Shown: positions 9,924-21,887 of the stretch, piece by piece
Numbering within the stretch: the stretch's first letter is position 1
Layout: each line of letters begins with the position of its first letter
Source of the DNA: Promethearchaeum sp.
Lineage (GTDB): Archaea; Asgardarchaeota; Lokiarchaeia; Sigyniarchaeales; Promethearchaeaceae
Assembly (NCBI GenBank): GCA_030612265.1
Contig: JAUWOE010000007.1
Location: 1 to 39,418, forward strand
Direction of reading: 5' to 3'
DNA length: 39,418 bases
Notes under the pieces: model-generated
Database searches by the model: none
What the model was told of the DNA's origin: nothing
What the model saw: the letters and a program-made list of their open reading frames with translations, nothing else
Program-made: the position numbers and the translations under genes

Positions 9924-12626
9924 GTGGAAGATGGAAACAAAGGTAAAATATTAAAAGATTACCTCAGTGCCTATAAAATAATTCAGAATTACTTAATGGA
10001 AAATGATAATTTTTCTGAATCTAACGTAAATACAATTCATTATTTCTTAGGTCAACTCTTAGCATTCGGCTGTATATATTTTTCTAATTTTAACCATCAG
10101 ATTGAACAAAAAAAAAGGAAAAAAGCAATTTTTTTACAATTTTTTAAAAAAAAAAGTAATAATGAATACAATTATGATCTAAGCATTATTCAGAAATTAT
10201 TACTTGAGATAAATGAAATTTCCCGTAAAAACCTCCCTAAATTGTTCCAAGATAATGAAGAATCAAAGAAATTATCCGAGTGGAAATTTAAAATAAAACA
10301 ATTAGAAATGCTTTATAATATGCTTTGGGATTCGAAAGAATTCTATTTAATTGAAGAATTAGATAACATCGTAGAGAAAAATGATATTGAAAACATAATT
10401 CATCCAGGAATTTTAGGTGAAATTTTTGAAAAAACACAGCATATAGAACAAAAAAAAAAAGTTCAAAAAGGAGTTTTCTACACGCCTCTTTCGGAGATTA
10501 AATTTTCAGTCTTTATTGCAATTAATAATCTTTTTATAGTTAAACACCCAAATATTTCAAAATATGATAAAGATCACTTGATTGAGATCATATATAAAAT
10601 TTTTAAAAATCAAGATGATATTTCAGCGCGAGATTTAGAACATCTTTTGAAATTTTCTGAATTCTTTCAAAATTTACGAATATTAGACCCTGCTTGTGGA
10701 TCAGGTGCATTTTTATATCAAATTCTTAAATTTTTCCTTATAATATATAAAAATTTTAATCTTGATAAGAAATTACAGCAATTTCCTTCAATTTTTGGAA
10801 TTGATATAAATAATTGGGCAGTATACACAGCTCAATTCCGGTTATGGGCCTTAATATCAACAAATTTAGATAAAAAAGGTGAAAAATTTGAAAAAATTGA
10901 AGAAATCAATAATGTTTATCATTCAAATATAAAAATACTCCAAGGTGATTTTATTCTTGAAAATGATCAATTAGATATCAACAATGAAGGATTTGATATA
11001 ATCATTGGAAATCCTCCATATATTCGGCATAGAGATATATATAATCTACAAAATAATTCCCCACAAGCAAATATTATTTATCGAAACCAACTGCATTCGT
11101 CTTTAAAATTAATTCCAAATATTACAGAAACTGGGAAAAGTAGGTTGGATTATTATATCTATTTTCTTTATCATGGGTTGAAAAAATTGCGTTCTCAAGG
11201 GATCCTTACATATATTGTGTCTAACTCATGGATGAATGTAAAGTATGGTTATAATTTTCAAGAATATATTTGTAGATTTTTTAAAATCAAGCAAATTTTT
11301 GACAGCGAATTTCGATCATTTCAAACAGCACAAATTAATACAGTTATTGTAATTTTGCATAAACCTATAGAAAATATTGATAAGAAAAATGTTGTAAAAT
11401 TTATCAAATGGAAAATTCCCTATAACCAATTGTTTTATGGGAAAAACTTTAGCGATTTTATAAAGAATTTATATGAAAGTAATTATTCCACTCAATCGGA
11501 GTCTTCTAATTCCGATTTTAAGATTGTAGAAAATGAATTTTCACGTGAATTTTCTTGTTCTCAGAATTTTATTTATACTTTGATGAAGAATAATTCAAGT
11601 GGTGATAAAAGCAAGCTTAATTATGTTGGTTATAATTGGGCTAATTATTTTTTCAATGCACCTTCCTTTTATTTTGAATTAATAAATAAATGTGGGAAAG
11701 GTATAGTATATTTGAGAGATATTGCTACTGTTCAACGCGGTTTGACTACAAATTGCAATGATTACTTCATAGTAAATAAAATACATAAGGATATCTACGT
11801 AAATGGTTATGGTGATAAAATAACATTAGACCCTGAATTTCTTCTTCCTATTGTTTCATCTCCAAGACAAATATCTAAGCCATATTTTGATCCAAATATG
11901 CTAAACACTAAATTATTTTACTGCAATAAATCAAAAAAAGAACTGGAAAAAGAAAAATTTGTTAAAACCTTAGAATATATTCGGTATGGTGAGAGAAAGA
12001 AAATTAAAATTAAGAAAGGTGCTAAAAGAGGAGAAAATATTATAGGAATACAGAATTTAGCATCATTCATAGAGAAAAATACAAATAAATCAAAAAATTG
12101 GTATGGTTTAACATCAAATTTAATCGATTTCAAGAGTATTAGTTTAGAATCCCCAACAATAATTGTTCAGAAAATCTTCAATACAACTTATAAAATGGGT
12201 TTTTCTGACGAAGAATTTGTTCCGAATAACACATTTTATAAAATAAATTTAAGGAAAGAGTATTTAGGTCAAGAAATGTTAGTTTTTAATTTATTGTTAA
12301 GTGCACTCTCAATGTTATCCATTGAACTTCAAGGGCGGACAAATTTTGGTGGAGGTGCTTTAGATACTGCAACCTTTAATATTGCAGACATAATTCTTAT
12401 AGATCCTTTACTTCTCACTAAAGATAATATTGATTGCATTAATCAAACGGCAACTCCTCTTTTGAATAAAAATTTTGAATCTAGTCAAATAGAGTTTCAA
12501 GATAAAAATCGGAAAAAATTTGACAAAATAATTTTAAAATTTCTCCCAATTTCTCTGGATATTGAAACGCTATATAAAACAATAATTAATATTCAAAATA
12601 AACGTATTTCACGCTCAAAAACATAA
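9924..12626 (+). CDS. Eco57I/type IIG-like N6-adenine DNA methyltransferase with C-terminal TaqI-like specificity region
   Basis: 'ILDPACGSGAFLYQIL' (AdoMet motif I), 'FDIIIGNPPYIRHRDI' (NPPY motif IV), 'QKKKVQKGVFYTP' upstream; C-terminal 'LRDIATVQRGLTTNCNDYFIV' typical of TaqI-like TRD. Start codon is GTG. Confidence 0.88.
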   Translation: MEDGNKGKILKDYLSAYKIIQNYLMENDNFSESNVNTIHYFLGQLLAFGCIYFSNFNHQIEQKKRKKAIFLQFFKKKSNNEYNYDLSIIQKLLLEINEISRKNLPKLFQDNEESKKLSEWKFKIKQLEMLYNMLWDSKEFYLIEELDNIVEKNDIENIIHPGILGEIFEKTQHIEQKKKVQKGVFYTPLSEIKFSVFIAINNLFIVKHPNISKYDKDHLIEIIYKIFKNQDDISARDLEHLLKFSEFFQNLRILDPACGSGAFLYQILKFFLIIYKNFNLDKKLQQFPSIFGIDINNWAVYTAQFRLWALISTNLDKKGEKFEKIEEINNVYHSNIKILQGDFILENDQLDINNEGFDIIIGNPPYIRHRDIYNLQNNSPQANIIYRNQLHSSLKLIPNITETGKSRLDYYIYFLYHGLKKLRSQGILTYIVSNSWMNVKYGYNFQEYICRFFKIKQIFDSEFRSFQTAQINTVIVILHKPIENIDKKNVVKFIKWKIPYNQLFYGKNFSDFIKNLYESNYSTQSESSNSDFKIVENEFSREFSCSQNFIYTLMKNNSSGDKSKLNYVGYNWANYFFNAPSFYFELINKCGKGIVYLRDIATVQRGLTTNCNDYFIVNKIHKDIYVNGYGDKITLDPEFLLPIVSSPRQISKPYFDPNMLNTKLFYCNKSKKELEKEKFVKTLEYIRYGERKKIKIKKGAKRGENIIGIQNLASFIEKNTNKSKNWYGLTSNLIDFKSISLESPTIIVQKIFNTTYKMGFSDEEFVPNNTFYKINLRKEYLGQEMLVFNLLLSALSMLSIELQGRTNFGGGALDTATFNIADIILIDPLLLTKDNIDCINQTATPLLNKNFESSQIEFQDKNRKKFDKIILKFLPISLDIETLYKTIINIQNKRISRSKT

Positions 12627-12753
12627 CCTTCAGTTTATAGTGCAGTTATTTGAACACGTTTCCTAAAAAAACTCGTAGAATTGAGAAGAATTCCAGAATT
12701 TACCACTAATAACAATAATATTTTAAGAGAAAAACAAAAACAAAAAAGAGAGA

Positions 12754-12776
12754 CATTAAATTTGATCAATTTAATG
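12754..12776. terminator. Inverted repeat at the convergent gene ends (possible terminator)
   Basis: CATTAAATT-tgatc-AATTTAATG, perfect 9-bp arms, overlapping the end of the 12766 minus-strand CDS. Confidence 0.4.
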
Positions 12777-13542
12777 AGAATAAAACATCCTGATTTTCAA
12801 TATTTTCTTCAAAATCATTAATATTCCCTTGAATTATATCGGATTGTTCCTCAAATTTGTTGTAAAATGCTGGAAGCATAAAACCAATCCCAATAATAAC
12901 AAAGGTAACCATTTCGATCAATTCTGCAACATAAGAAAGACCCCAAGTTCCTGAACCAAGATTAACCCAAATTGATCTTATTAATTGAGAACCTATGTAT
13001 AAACTCCATCCGATCATTAAAATTAAGGAGTTTATCTGTGGCAGTCTTTTCTGGTGGTGTATAATTCCAAATGTAATTATTGAAATAAAAATTGGAGGAA
13101 AAGCGATAATTACATTGATTATCAATAATTGCTGGTAAGACTGAGCAATTAAAACAGCAAATAAACTAATTGAAGCCCATCCCAAACCGATTCCAATTTG
13201 TAGTTTTCTCTTACCTTGAAACCAAATAACTAGCATTAAAATTACATACGGGATTAGTACAATTACAGGGCTTAAAATAAATCTTCCTTTCGCAAACCCT
13301 AATACTAGAGAATCGCTAATAATACCGGATGTATCATTAGAACGAAATCTAATATATAAATAAATATCAAAGATTTTTCCAATAGCATAGAAATAAAAAC
13401 CCAGAGAGTTCAAAAAAGGAAAATCAGTATAGTACCTCTGGTTTTGTTTCAACCATTTTCTAAATAAAACAGTTCCTAAAGAGAAAATAACAATTGACTT
13501 CAGAGATGTACTTAAAATTAAAAGAATTAGATTTGTTTCCAT
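12766..13542 (-). CDS. Multi-pass membrane protein (about 7 hydrophobic segments), unknown function
   Basis: Repeated hydrophobic stretches, e.g. 'FILSPVIVLIPYVILMLVIWF', 'LLIINVIIAFPPIFISIITFGII'. Confidence 0.7.
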   Translation of the reverse strand: METNLILLILSTSLKSIVIFSLGTVLFRKWLKQNQRYYTDFPFLNSLGFYFYAIGKIFDIYLYIRFRSNDTSGIISDSLVLGFAKGRFILSPVIVLIPYVILMLVIWFQGKRKLQIGIGLGWASISLFAVLIAQSYQQLLIINVIIAFPPIFISIITFGIIHHQKRLPQINSLILMIGWSLYIGSQLIRSIWVNLGSGTWGLSYVAELIEMVTFVIIGIGFMLPAFYNKFEEQSDIIQGNINDFEENIENQDVLFSLN

Positions 13543-13648
13543 AATTAAAACCTCCCTATTGCATTTATATTTAGTAATTTAAACTAGGAAAAAATTTAGT
13601 GTTGAAAATAAAAATACATTTGAAAAAGAAAAAAATATTGAAAAAATC

Positions 13649-14365
13649 TTAAGAACCGCGCATTATCTTCTTTAGACGTTCTAATTCTTTTAACATCTCA
13701 TCTCGCAATCCTCCCAAACCCTGTTCTGAAGATGCGGGAGCGGCTGGAGATGCTGACGAGGGAGGCCCACTTGGTGCAGCAGGTCTTTGAGCAAAGGAAG
13801 GTGTTTTCACAGCTCCTGGGGGCCCAGATGGAGGTCCTGAGCTACCTGGAGAAGGTGGTAATTTTGGAGGAGGAGGTAATTTTGATGGAGGACCCTGAGG
13901 TACACTTTTTGGAGGTGCTGATGGAGGCCCAGCTTTCGGAGGTCCTGATGGAGCCACAGCTTTCGGAGGTCCTGATGGAGCCCCAGCTTTCGGTGGTCCC
14001 GATGGAGGTCCAGCTTTTGGTGGTCCCGAAGGAGGTCCAGTTTTTGAAACTGGAGGTAAACTTGTTATTGCTTGACCAGTCGCGGCTGGTTGTGTTGTTG
14101 ATAACATACTGAATAATAAGGAAGCCGCTTTATCTCTGGCAACAGCTTTTTCTCCAGTAGCTACCGGTGCAGAAGGTTCGACGGTTGCAGATACCCCACT
14201 TTCTACCTTTATTTCTTTAACACGTTTTAAATCTTTTTTTACTTTTACTAGAGATTTTTGAAAAGAAGTTATTGATTTACTCGTGGCATCAAGACTATCT
14301 GTAAGATCTTCAATGCCATCCATTAGAAATTTTATAATTTGATTTAATTTATCCTTAACCAACAC
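13649..14365 (-). CDS. Proline-rich, low-complexity protein with N-terminal helical/coiled-coil region and C-terminal amphipathic helix
   Basis: N-term 'LNQIIKFLMDGIEDLTDSLDATSKSITSFQKSLVKVKKDLKRVKEI'; tandem 'SGPPKAGP' repeats; 'PPSKLPPPPKLPPSPG'; C-term 'LGGLRDEMLKELERLKKIMRGS'. Confidence 0.8.
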   Translation of the reverse strand: MLVKDKLNQIIKFLMDGIEDLTDSLDATSKSITSFQKSLVKVKKDLKRVKEIKVESGVSATVEPSAPVATGEKAVARDKAASLLFSMLSTTQPAATGQAITSLPPVSKTGPPSGPPKAGPPSGPPKAGAPSGPPKAVAPSGPPKAGPPSAPPKSVPQGPPSKLPPPPKLPPSPGSSGPPSGPPGAVKTPSFAQRPAAPSGPPSSASPAAPASSEQGLGGLRDEMLKELERLKKIMRGS

Positions 14366-14516
14366 TTATCACCTCGTTATTTTATCTGGGTGTTATTTTA
14401 TATTTTAATAGTGATATTATAATGATATTATTTGAATAATTACTCTTATTTTTTATTGTATTTTTCAAATCCTATTAATAATTTGAATGTTTAATAATTT
14501 ATAATTTCTGTCGATT

Positions 14517-15425
14517 TCATTTTTTTTCTGAGAAAATTTTAAATTCCAAATCTCGAATCCTTTTATCAAAAAGATCCATTAATTCATGAAACTGTTTAAT
14601 TTCTGATTTCAACAATAATAAATCTTCAGAAATAATTCCAAGTTGCTGAAGTGTCCAGTCTCCAATTTCCATCTGTGAAACCGGATTCATTAACCACTTC
14701 AATATGTTTAAGCAAAATTTCTTATTATCAAGAGAATTAAGGCCATAAATAGGTTCTGATGTTAAAAAATCAGATGTGCCTACACAAACAACTCTTCCTT
14801 GACCGTATATTGCATAAGCAGCAACAGGATATGTTTCAGAATAGGTTTCAATTGAAGTGTATCTATCCCATTCAAATTTATGGGGATTAAATATTTCTAC
14901 CCAACTATTTTTACTGGATTTACATAATAATTGAGCATTTTTAGCTAAACGAAGGGAACATGTACCAGGAAATACTAGTTTATGAAGTTCATTCATCATA
15001 TTATCAAAACTAAAAGAATCAATTTGGGGAATAACTTCTTTTCCTAAATTTTCCAAATCTTTAACGATTGAATTTTCGAAATATATTCCAAAATGTGAAG
15101 TGAGTTCATTTAAATTAGTTTTTTGAATGAAATCTCCACCATATCTATGTAAGATTAATAAAGAACCACCTTTCCTTACAAAATTTAATAGTTCAGAAAT
15201 TTCATCTAATAATAGATATGAATTTTGCGGAACTCCAATTATAACCGTTCGGATTTTTTCGAAAGTTTTTGAATTAAATTTGGATTTCGAGTCAGTTACT
15301 TGTACTTTATACCCATAAGCTTCAAGAAGATCAAAAAAATATAAAAAATCAGGATCCTCTGGTGTGATCAAATTTGTATGAGAATTATCAACAAGTAATG
15401 AAATTCTTTTTGACCACGATGCCAT
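14517..15425 (-). CDS. GIFT/GATase-like alpha/beta domain protein with C-terminal helical tail
   Basis: 'KRISLLVDNSHTNLITPEDPDFLYFFDLLEAYGYKVQVTDS...TVIIGVPQNSYLLLDEISELLNFVRKGGSLLILHRYGGD...YAIYGQGRVVCVGTSDFLT' resembles the GldG/IFT52 (GIFT) / DUF4350-like layout. Confidence 0.65.
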   Translation of the reverse strand: MASWSKRISLLVDNSHTNLITPEDPDFLYFFDLLEAYGYKVQVTDSKSKFNSKTFEKIRTVIIGVPQNSYLLLDEISELLNFVRKGGSLLILHRYGGDFIQKTNLNELTSHFGIYFENSIVKDLENLGKEVIPQIDSFSFDNMMNELHKLVFPGTCSLRLAKNAQLLCKSSKNSWVEIFNPHKFEWDRYTSIETYSETYPVAAYAIYGQGRVVCVGTSDFLTSEPIYGLNSLDNKKFCLNILKWLMNPVSQMEIGDWTLQQLGIISEDLLLLKSEIKQFHELMDLFDKRIRDLEFKIFSEKK

Positions 15426-15452
15426 ACAAATTACATGCTAATTTCAATATAA

Positions 15453-17580
<2,128 letters not shown>

Positions 17581-17600
<20 letters not shown>

Positions 17601-19311
17601 CCAACTCCAACAATTCTTCAGTTCTTATTATTTTATTAGGTAAATTAGGAAAATTTTTAATGAGACGGTTAATCTGCGGGGTAAATTTGGAAGTTATTGG
17701 ATGTGAAAGCACATTTTCTGAAAAATCATCTAAAATAATTTTACCCTCAGAGAAGAAAAGAATTCTTTCTGGATATTTAGTTAAACTCTCGATATCATGG
17801 GTAACTAAAATTACTATATTACCTTTTTTCCGATATTCGTCCAAGTAATTAAAAAAATGGTCTTTTTGTAAAGCATCCATGCCGTGAGTAGGTTCATCCA
17901 TAATTAAAATCTTAGGTTGAATTACAAGCATTGTTGCTAATGCAGTTCTTTGCTGTTCTCCATAGGAGAGATAACGCGGATAAATTGATAATAAAGACTT
18001 AAGATCTAATCTTTCAGAATATTCTTCTAGAAGTTTTTTTGCATTTTCTGAATGAATTTTAAAATTTTTTAAAACTACTTCTAGTTCCTCTTTAACCGTG
18101 TCTTGATAAAATTGAATACTCGGATTTTGGAATATATACCCAACATCGCGTGAAATTTGTGCTACGGATAAATTCTTCATATTTTTCCCATTAATTTTTA
18201 TCGTGCCATTTCTAGGTCGTAGTAACCCATTAAAAAGTTTTAAAAATGTAGTTTTTCCTACTCCATTATCGCCTATAATTGCAATAAATTCACCGGGATA
18301 AGCTTCAAAATTTATATTTGATAAGATTGTATTGTTCTTCTCGTATTCAAAGCGAACATCCTTAAATTCTACTAAAGGAGTAGAATCGAGAAATTTTTGC
18401 ATATATTGCCCTTTATTTTGTTGAAAATATTTTGTATTTCCTTCACTGAACTTCAAATCTTCAAAAAACTCTTTTAGAATTAGTGAAAATTCTTGAATAT
18501 TATTTGGTATATGGTTTGGAGAAATCTGATATTTGGATAGTATTTTTTTATGTTTAATGATTTCCAAAAAAAACTTGATTATGGGAGGAATGAAAAATTG
18601 ATTTGAATTATTTTCTTTGAGGAAAATTTGGTTCGGTTTGCCATCTTGAATAATTTGACCGTCATTCATAATAATTAAACGATCAACATATTCAATAACA
18701 CGATCTATCCTATGTTCAATTAATATTACCGTTATTCCCAATTTTTTATTCAGATTTTGAACAACATGTAAGATTTCTTCTGCAGATTTTGGATCAAGTT
18801 CAGAAGTAGGCTCATCTAAAATTAATATCTCAGGTTGCATTGCCAATATCGCCCCAATTGCCACTTTTTGCTTTTCACCACCTGAGAGAGAGCTTATAGC
18901 TCTTTTTCGCATTGATTCCAACCCTAATAGTTCAATAGTATCATTTAACCTATTTTCTATTTCATTTCTGCTCAAATTTATGTTTTCTAAGCCAAAAACC
19001 AGTTCTGATTCAACATTATTCATGAATAGTTGATTTTCAGGATTTTGAAAAACCATTCCTATCTTCTGAGCAAGAATTCGAGGTTTTTTTTCAAAAACAT
19101 TCATATCTAAAACTTTTACCGAACCTGATATTCGCCCACCATAAAAATTAGGTATCAAACCATTTATTGCGCGTATTAATGTTGATTTTCCACTTCCTGA
19201 AAGTCCAGTTATAAGAACAAATTCACCTTTAGAAATTTTTAAGTTAATATCTTTTAGAGCCTCAGAATTTTTCCCAAAATAATGAAAATTCAAATTACAA
19301 ATTTCAATCAT
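17581..19311 (-). CDS. ECF transporter ATPase, two fused ABC ATPase domains
   Basis: Two Walker A (GLSGSGKST, GDNGVGKTT), two signature motifs (LSGGEKQKVA, LSYGEQQRTA) and two Walker B (ILILDEPTSELD, ILIMDEPTHGMD). Confidence 0.96.
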
Positions 19312-20237
19312 CTTTCTATCTTATCCTCCAGATATAATAGTCCAATTACCAAGATATTTGAAATGAATGAAATTAATAATGCATAGTATTCTAAATTGGC
19401 AAGAAATATTCCAGATAAGGTTGGATAAATAATAAATTCTCCAAATCCCTGAAATGTTATATAAATTTGAAAAATTAGTAAAGAAATAACGAAAATCATG
19501 ATAAAATAATCACTTATTGTTATTCTTAGTTTTCGGTAAAATTCTCTTTTCCCTTTAATATCGAATGCTCTGGCTTCTAATGCCTCAGCATTTTGAATAG
19601 ATCTTTCCAATGAATTGGTTAATAGGGGTAAAATAAGTTTGACGTTATTATTAAATTTTCTAAAGAAATTCCCCTTTTCCAACTCTAAACCCTTGCATTG
19701 TTGGATTTCTCTAATTCTTTCTAAATCTTTCAATATTAATGGAAAGAAATTGAGGGAGAGAGTAATGATAAAAACAATTGAGTGTGGAAACCTTAATTTA
19801 ACTAAAACTTGAATGAGTTCATCCGTGTTAATTATTAGATTGAACGTGCCGAAAATTAAAAATATTAAAGTTAACCGCAATATAATGAGTAAACTTGAAA
19901 CAATAGTTTCAAAAGTTATTTTAAATCCTCCTAATATTGGAAAATCATTCAAAATTTGGAAAATAATAGTCGTCCCTTCAGGATAGAGGATAATATTTAT
20001 AAAAAAAGTAAATAGCGAAATTATCAGCATAAACCGAAAATATATCAAAATTTCTTCCCAACAATTACTAAATAACACTAAAATGAGTATATTAAAAAAA
20101 ATAACTCCAAGATAAAACGGATGGTCAAATATGAAACTTTGAATGAATAAATTTAATAGAATAAATATTTTTACAACCCCATTAGAACGATATATAAAAT
20201 TTTCTTTAGGTCTGTATGTAAGCTGCAAAAAATTCAT
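19308..20237 (-). CDS. ECF transporter T component
   Basis: 'ERIREIQQCKGLELEKGNFFRKFNNNVKLILPLLTNSLERSIQNAEALEARAFDIKGKR' matches the EcfT coupling-helix pattern; 4-bp overlap with the ATPase gene. Confidence 0.92.
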   Translation of the reverse strand: MNFLQLTYRPKENFIYRSNGVVKIFILLNLFIQSFIFDHPFYLGVIFFNILILVLFSNCWEEILIYFRFMLIISLFTFFINIILYPEGTTIIFQILNDFPILGGFKITFETIVSSLLIILRLTLIFLIFGTFNLIINTDELIQVLVKLRFPHSIVFIITLSLNFFPLILKDLERIREIQQCKGLELEKGNFFRKFNNNVKLILPLLTNSLERSIQNAEALEARAFDIKGKREFYRKLRITISDYFIMIFVISLLIFQIYITFQGFGEFIIYPTLSGIFLANLEYYALLISFISNILVIGLLYLEDKIER

Positions 20238-20310
20238 CCCATAATTTTAAATTACCCAAATTTTAAGAGAAACATAGTTATTGAAAGTTTAAATTAATTA
20301 TTATTACTCT

Positions 20311-20330
20311 ATAGGATAGGTTTCCTATCT
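20311..20330. promoter_or_regulatory. Palindrome upstream of the ECF operon (candidate operator)
   Basis: ataGGATAGG-ttt-CCTATCtt, located 75-95 nt upstream of the ecfT start on the minus strand. Confidence 0.35.
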
Positions 20331-20396
20331 TAAATAATTAAATATTATATTTCAAACTTTGCGACAATCCGAAAGAAAGTAGAAAAAAATATTTAT

Positions 20397-21143
20397 TTAT
20401 TTGGCTTTTCCTTGATCTGCTACTGCTTTTTGAGCTTTTTCGATGGCTTCAGTATCTCCAAGGTAGTAGTGTTTTATTGGTTTAAATTCTTCATCCAGCT
20501 CATAGACTAATGGAAAACCTGTTGGGATATTAAGATGAGGTATTTTTTCATCAGAAATATTATCTAAATATTTAACTATTGCACGCAAACTATTGCCGTG
20601 AGCAGCGATCAATATCCTTTTACCAGCTTTTATTGCTGGTATAATTTCATTATTCCAGTAAGGCATAACACGCGCTATTGTATCCTTCAAACACTCGGTT
20701 GCTGGAATATCTTCTGGTTTCAAGTCTTTGTATTTAGGATCAATTCCTGGATAACGTTCATCCGATTTTTCTAAAGGAGGTGGAGGGATATCGAAACTTC
20801 TTCGCCAAATAAATACCTGATCCTCTCCTTTTTCTTCCGCAGTTTTAGATTTATATAATCCTTGAAGAGCTCCGTAATGTCTCTCATTTAATCTCCACGA
20901 TCTAACTACAGGAATCCACATTAAATCCATTTCTTCCAAGACAATCCATAAAGTATGGATAGCTCTTTTTAAAACTGAAGTATATGCAATATCGAAACTA
21001 TAGCCCAAATCTTTCAGAATTTTACCACTATTATGTGATTCTTCAATCCCACGTTCAGATAATTCTACATCCGTCCAACCTGTAAATCGGTTTTCTTTAT
21101 TCCACACACTTTCTCCATGACGTAAAAATACAATTTTGTACAT
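20397..21143 (-). CDS. gpmA: 2,3-bisphosphoglycerate-dependent phosphoglycerate mutase
   Basis: '[31 protein letters not shown]', '[37 protein letters not shown]', '[20 protein letters not shown]'. ATG at 21143 preferred. Confidence 0.96.
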   Translation of the reverse strand: MYKIVFLRHGESVWNKENRFTGWTDVELSERGIEESHNSGKILKDLGYSFDIAYTSVLKRAIHTLWIVLEEMDLMWIPVVRSWRLNERHYGALQGLYKSKTAEEKGEDQVFIWRRSFDIPPPPLEKSDERYPGIDPKYKDLKPEDIPATECLKDTIARVMPYWNNEIIPAIKAGKRILIAAHGNSLRAIVKYLDNISDEKIPHLNIPTGFPLVYELDEEFKPIKHYYLGDTEAIEKAQKAVADQGKAK

Positions 21144-21211
21144 TAATAATTTCTCCAATCTAATTATTTTCTGAAACAAGTTAAATTGGAAGAAATAAAA
21201 TAAAAAAAAAA

Positions 21212-21793
21212 CTATTTTAAGCTAATCACACTTGTATGTGAAAATTTCTGGGAAAATCTAACTTGGTTTTTTTCCATAGCAGATTCACTTTTATCTCGTG
21301 AAATTAATCCGATTATAACATCTAAAGGTAAGAATAACTTTCCGATTGTATGTAATGCTGCTTGCTTGGTGGTTATTTTTCCAAAGGTATTTTCGTCAAC
21401 TGTTTGTATTTTTAAAATCATTTTTCCAAGGGTTTGACCATTGTTGAAGGCTTCAAGTAGGAAGAGATATAGAAATGAAACAGCAATAACAGGCCAACTG
21501 TTATTCCACATACTTGATACTAAATCAAATTTCCATGACATGCCAAAAATTAATCCAAATAAACTTCCTATGACTGAAAACAAGACACCATCAATAATGT
21601 AGGCAACTAATCGATCACCATCATCAGCATATTTTGTAGATTTGGAAAAATTGCTTTTTACTTCATTATTGTCTTGACTAATGTTAGTTTCTACTTGTTG
21701 ATTTGAAAATAATTCCAAACCGCAAGACTCACAAAATTCAGAGTTTGAGTTTATTTTATTTCCGCATTGAGGGCAATATTTCTGAATACTCAT
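21212..21793 (-). CDS. Zinc-ribbon plus RDD-family membrane protein
   Basis: N-term '[28 protein letters not shown]' ribbon; '[25 protein letters not shown]...[15 protein letters not shown]' RDD pattern. Confidence 0.85.
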   Translation of the reverse strand: MSIQKYCPQCGNKINSNSEFCESCGLELFSNQQVETNISQDNNEVKSNFSKSTKYADDGDRLVAYIIDGVLFSVIGSLFGLIFGMSWKFDLVSSMWNNSWPVIAVSFLYLFLLEAFNNGQTLGKMILKIQTVDENTFGKITTKQAALHTIGKLFLPLDVIIGLISRDKSESAMEKNQVRFSQKFSHTSVISLK

Positions 21794-21887
21794 AATTATA
21801 TAATATATATCAGAAATAAGAATAATGTTAAGTCCAATTATTATCAAAAAATTTTTCTCAATATACTGCTAATTTTCTTTTTTTTGT

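Noticed and set aside
13732-14112. 126-aa plus-strand ORF opposite the proline-rich gene
   Set aside because: Repetitive VLMEPQLSEVLMEPQLS is just the antisense of the SGPPKAG repeats; no independent support.
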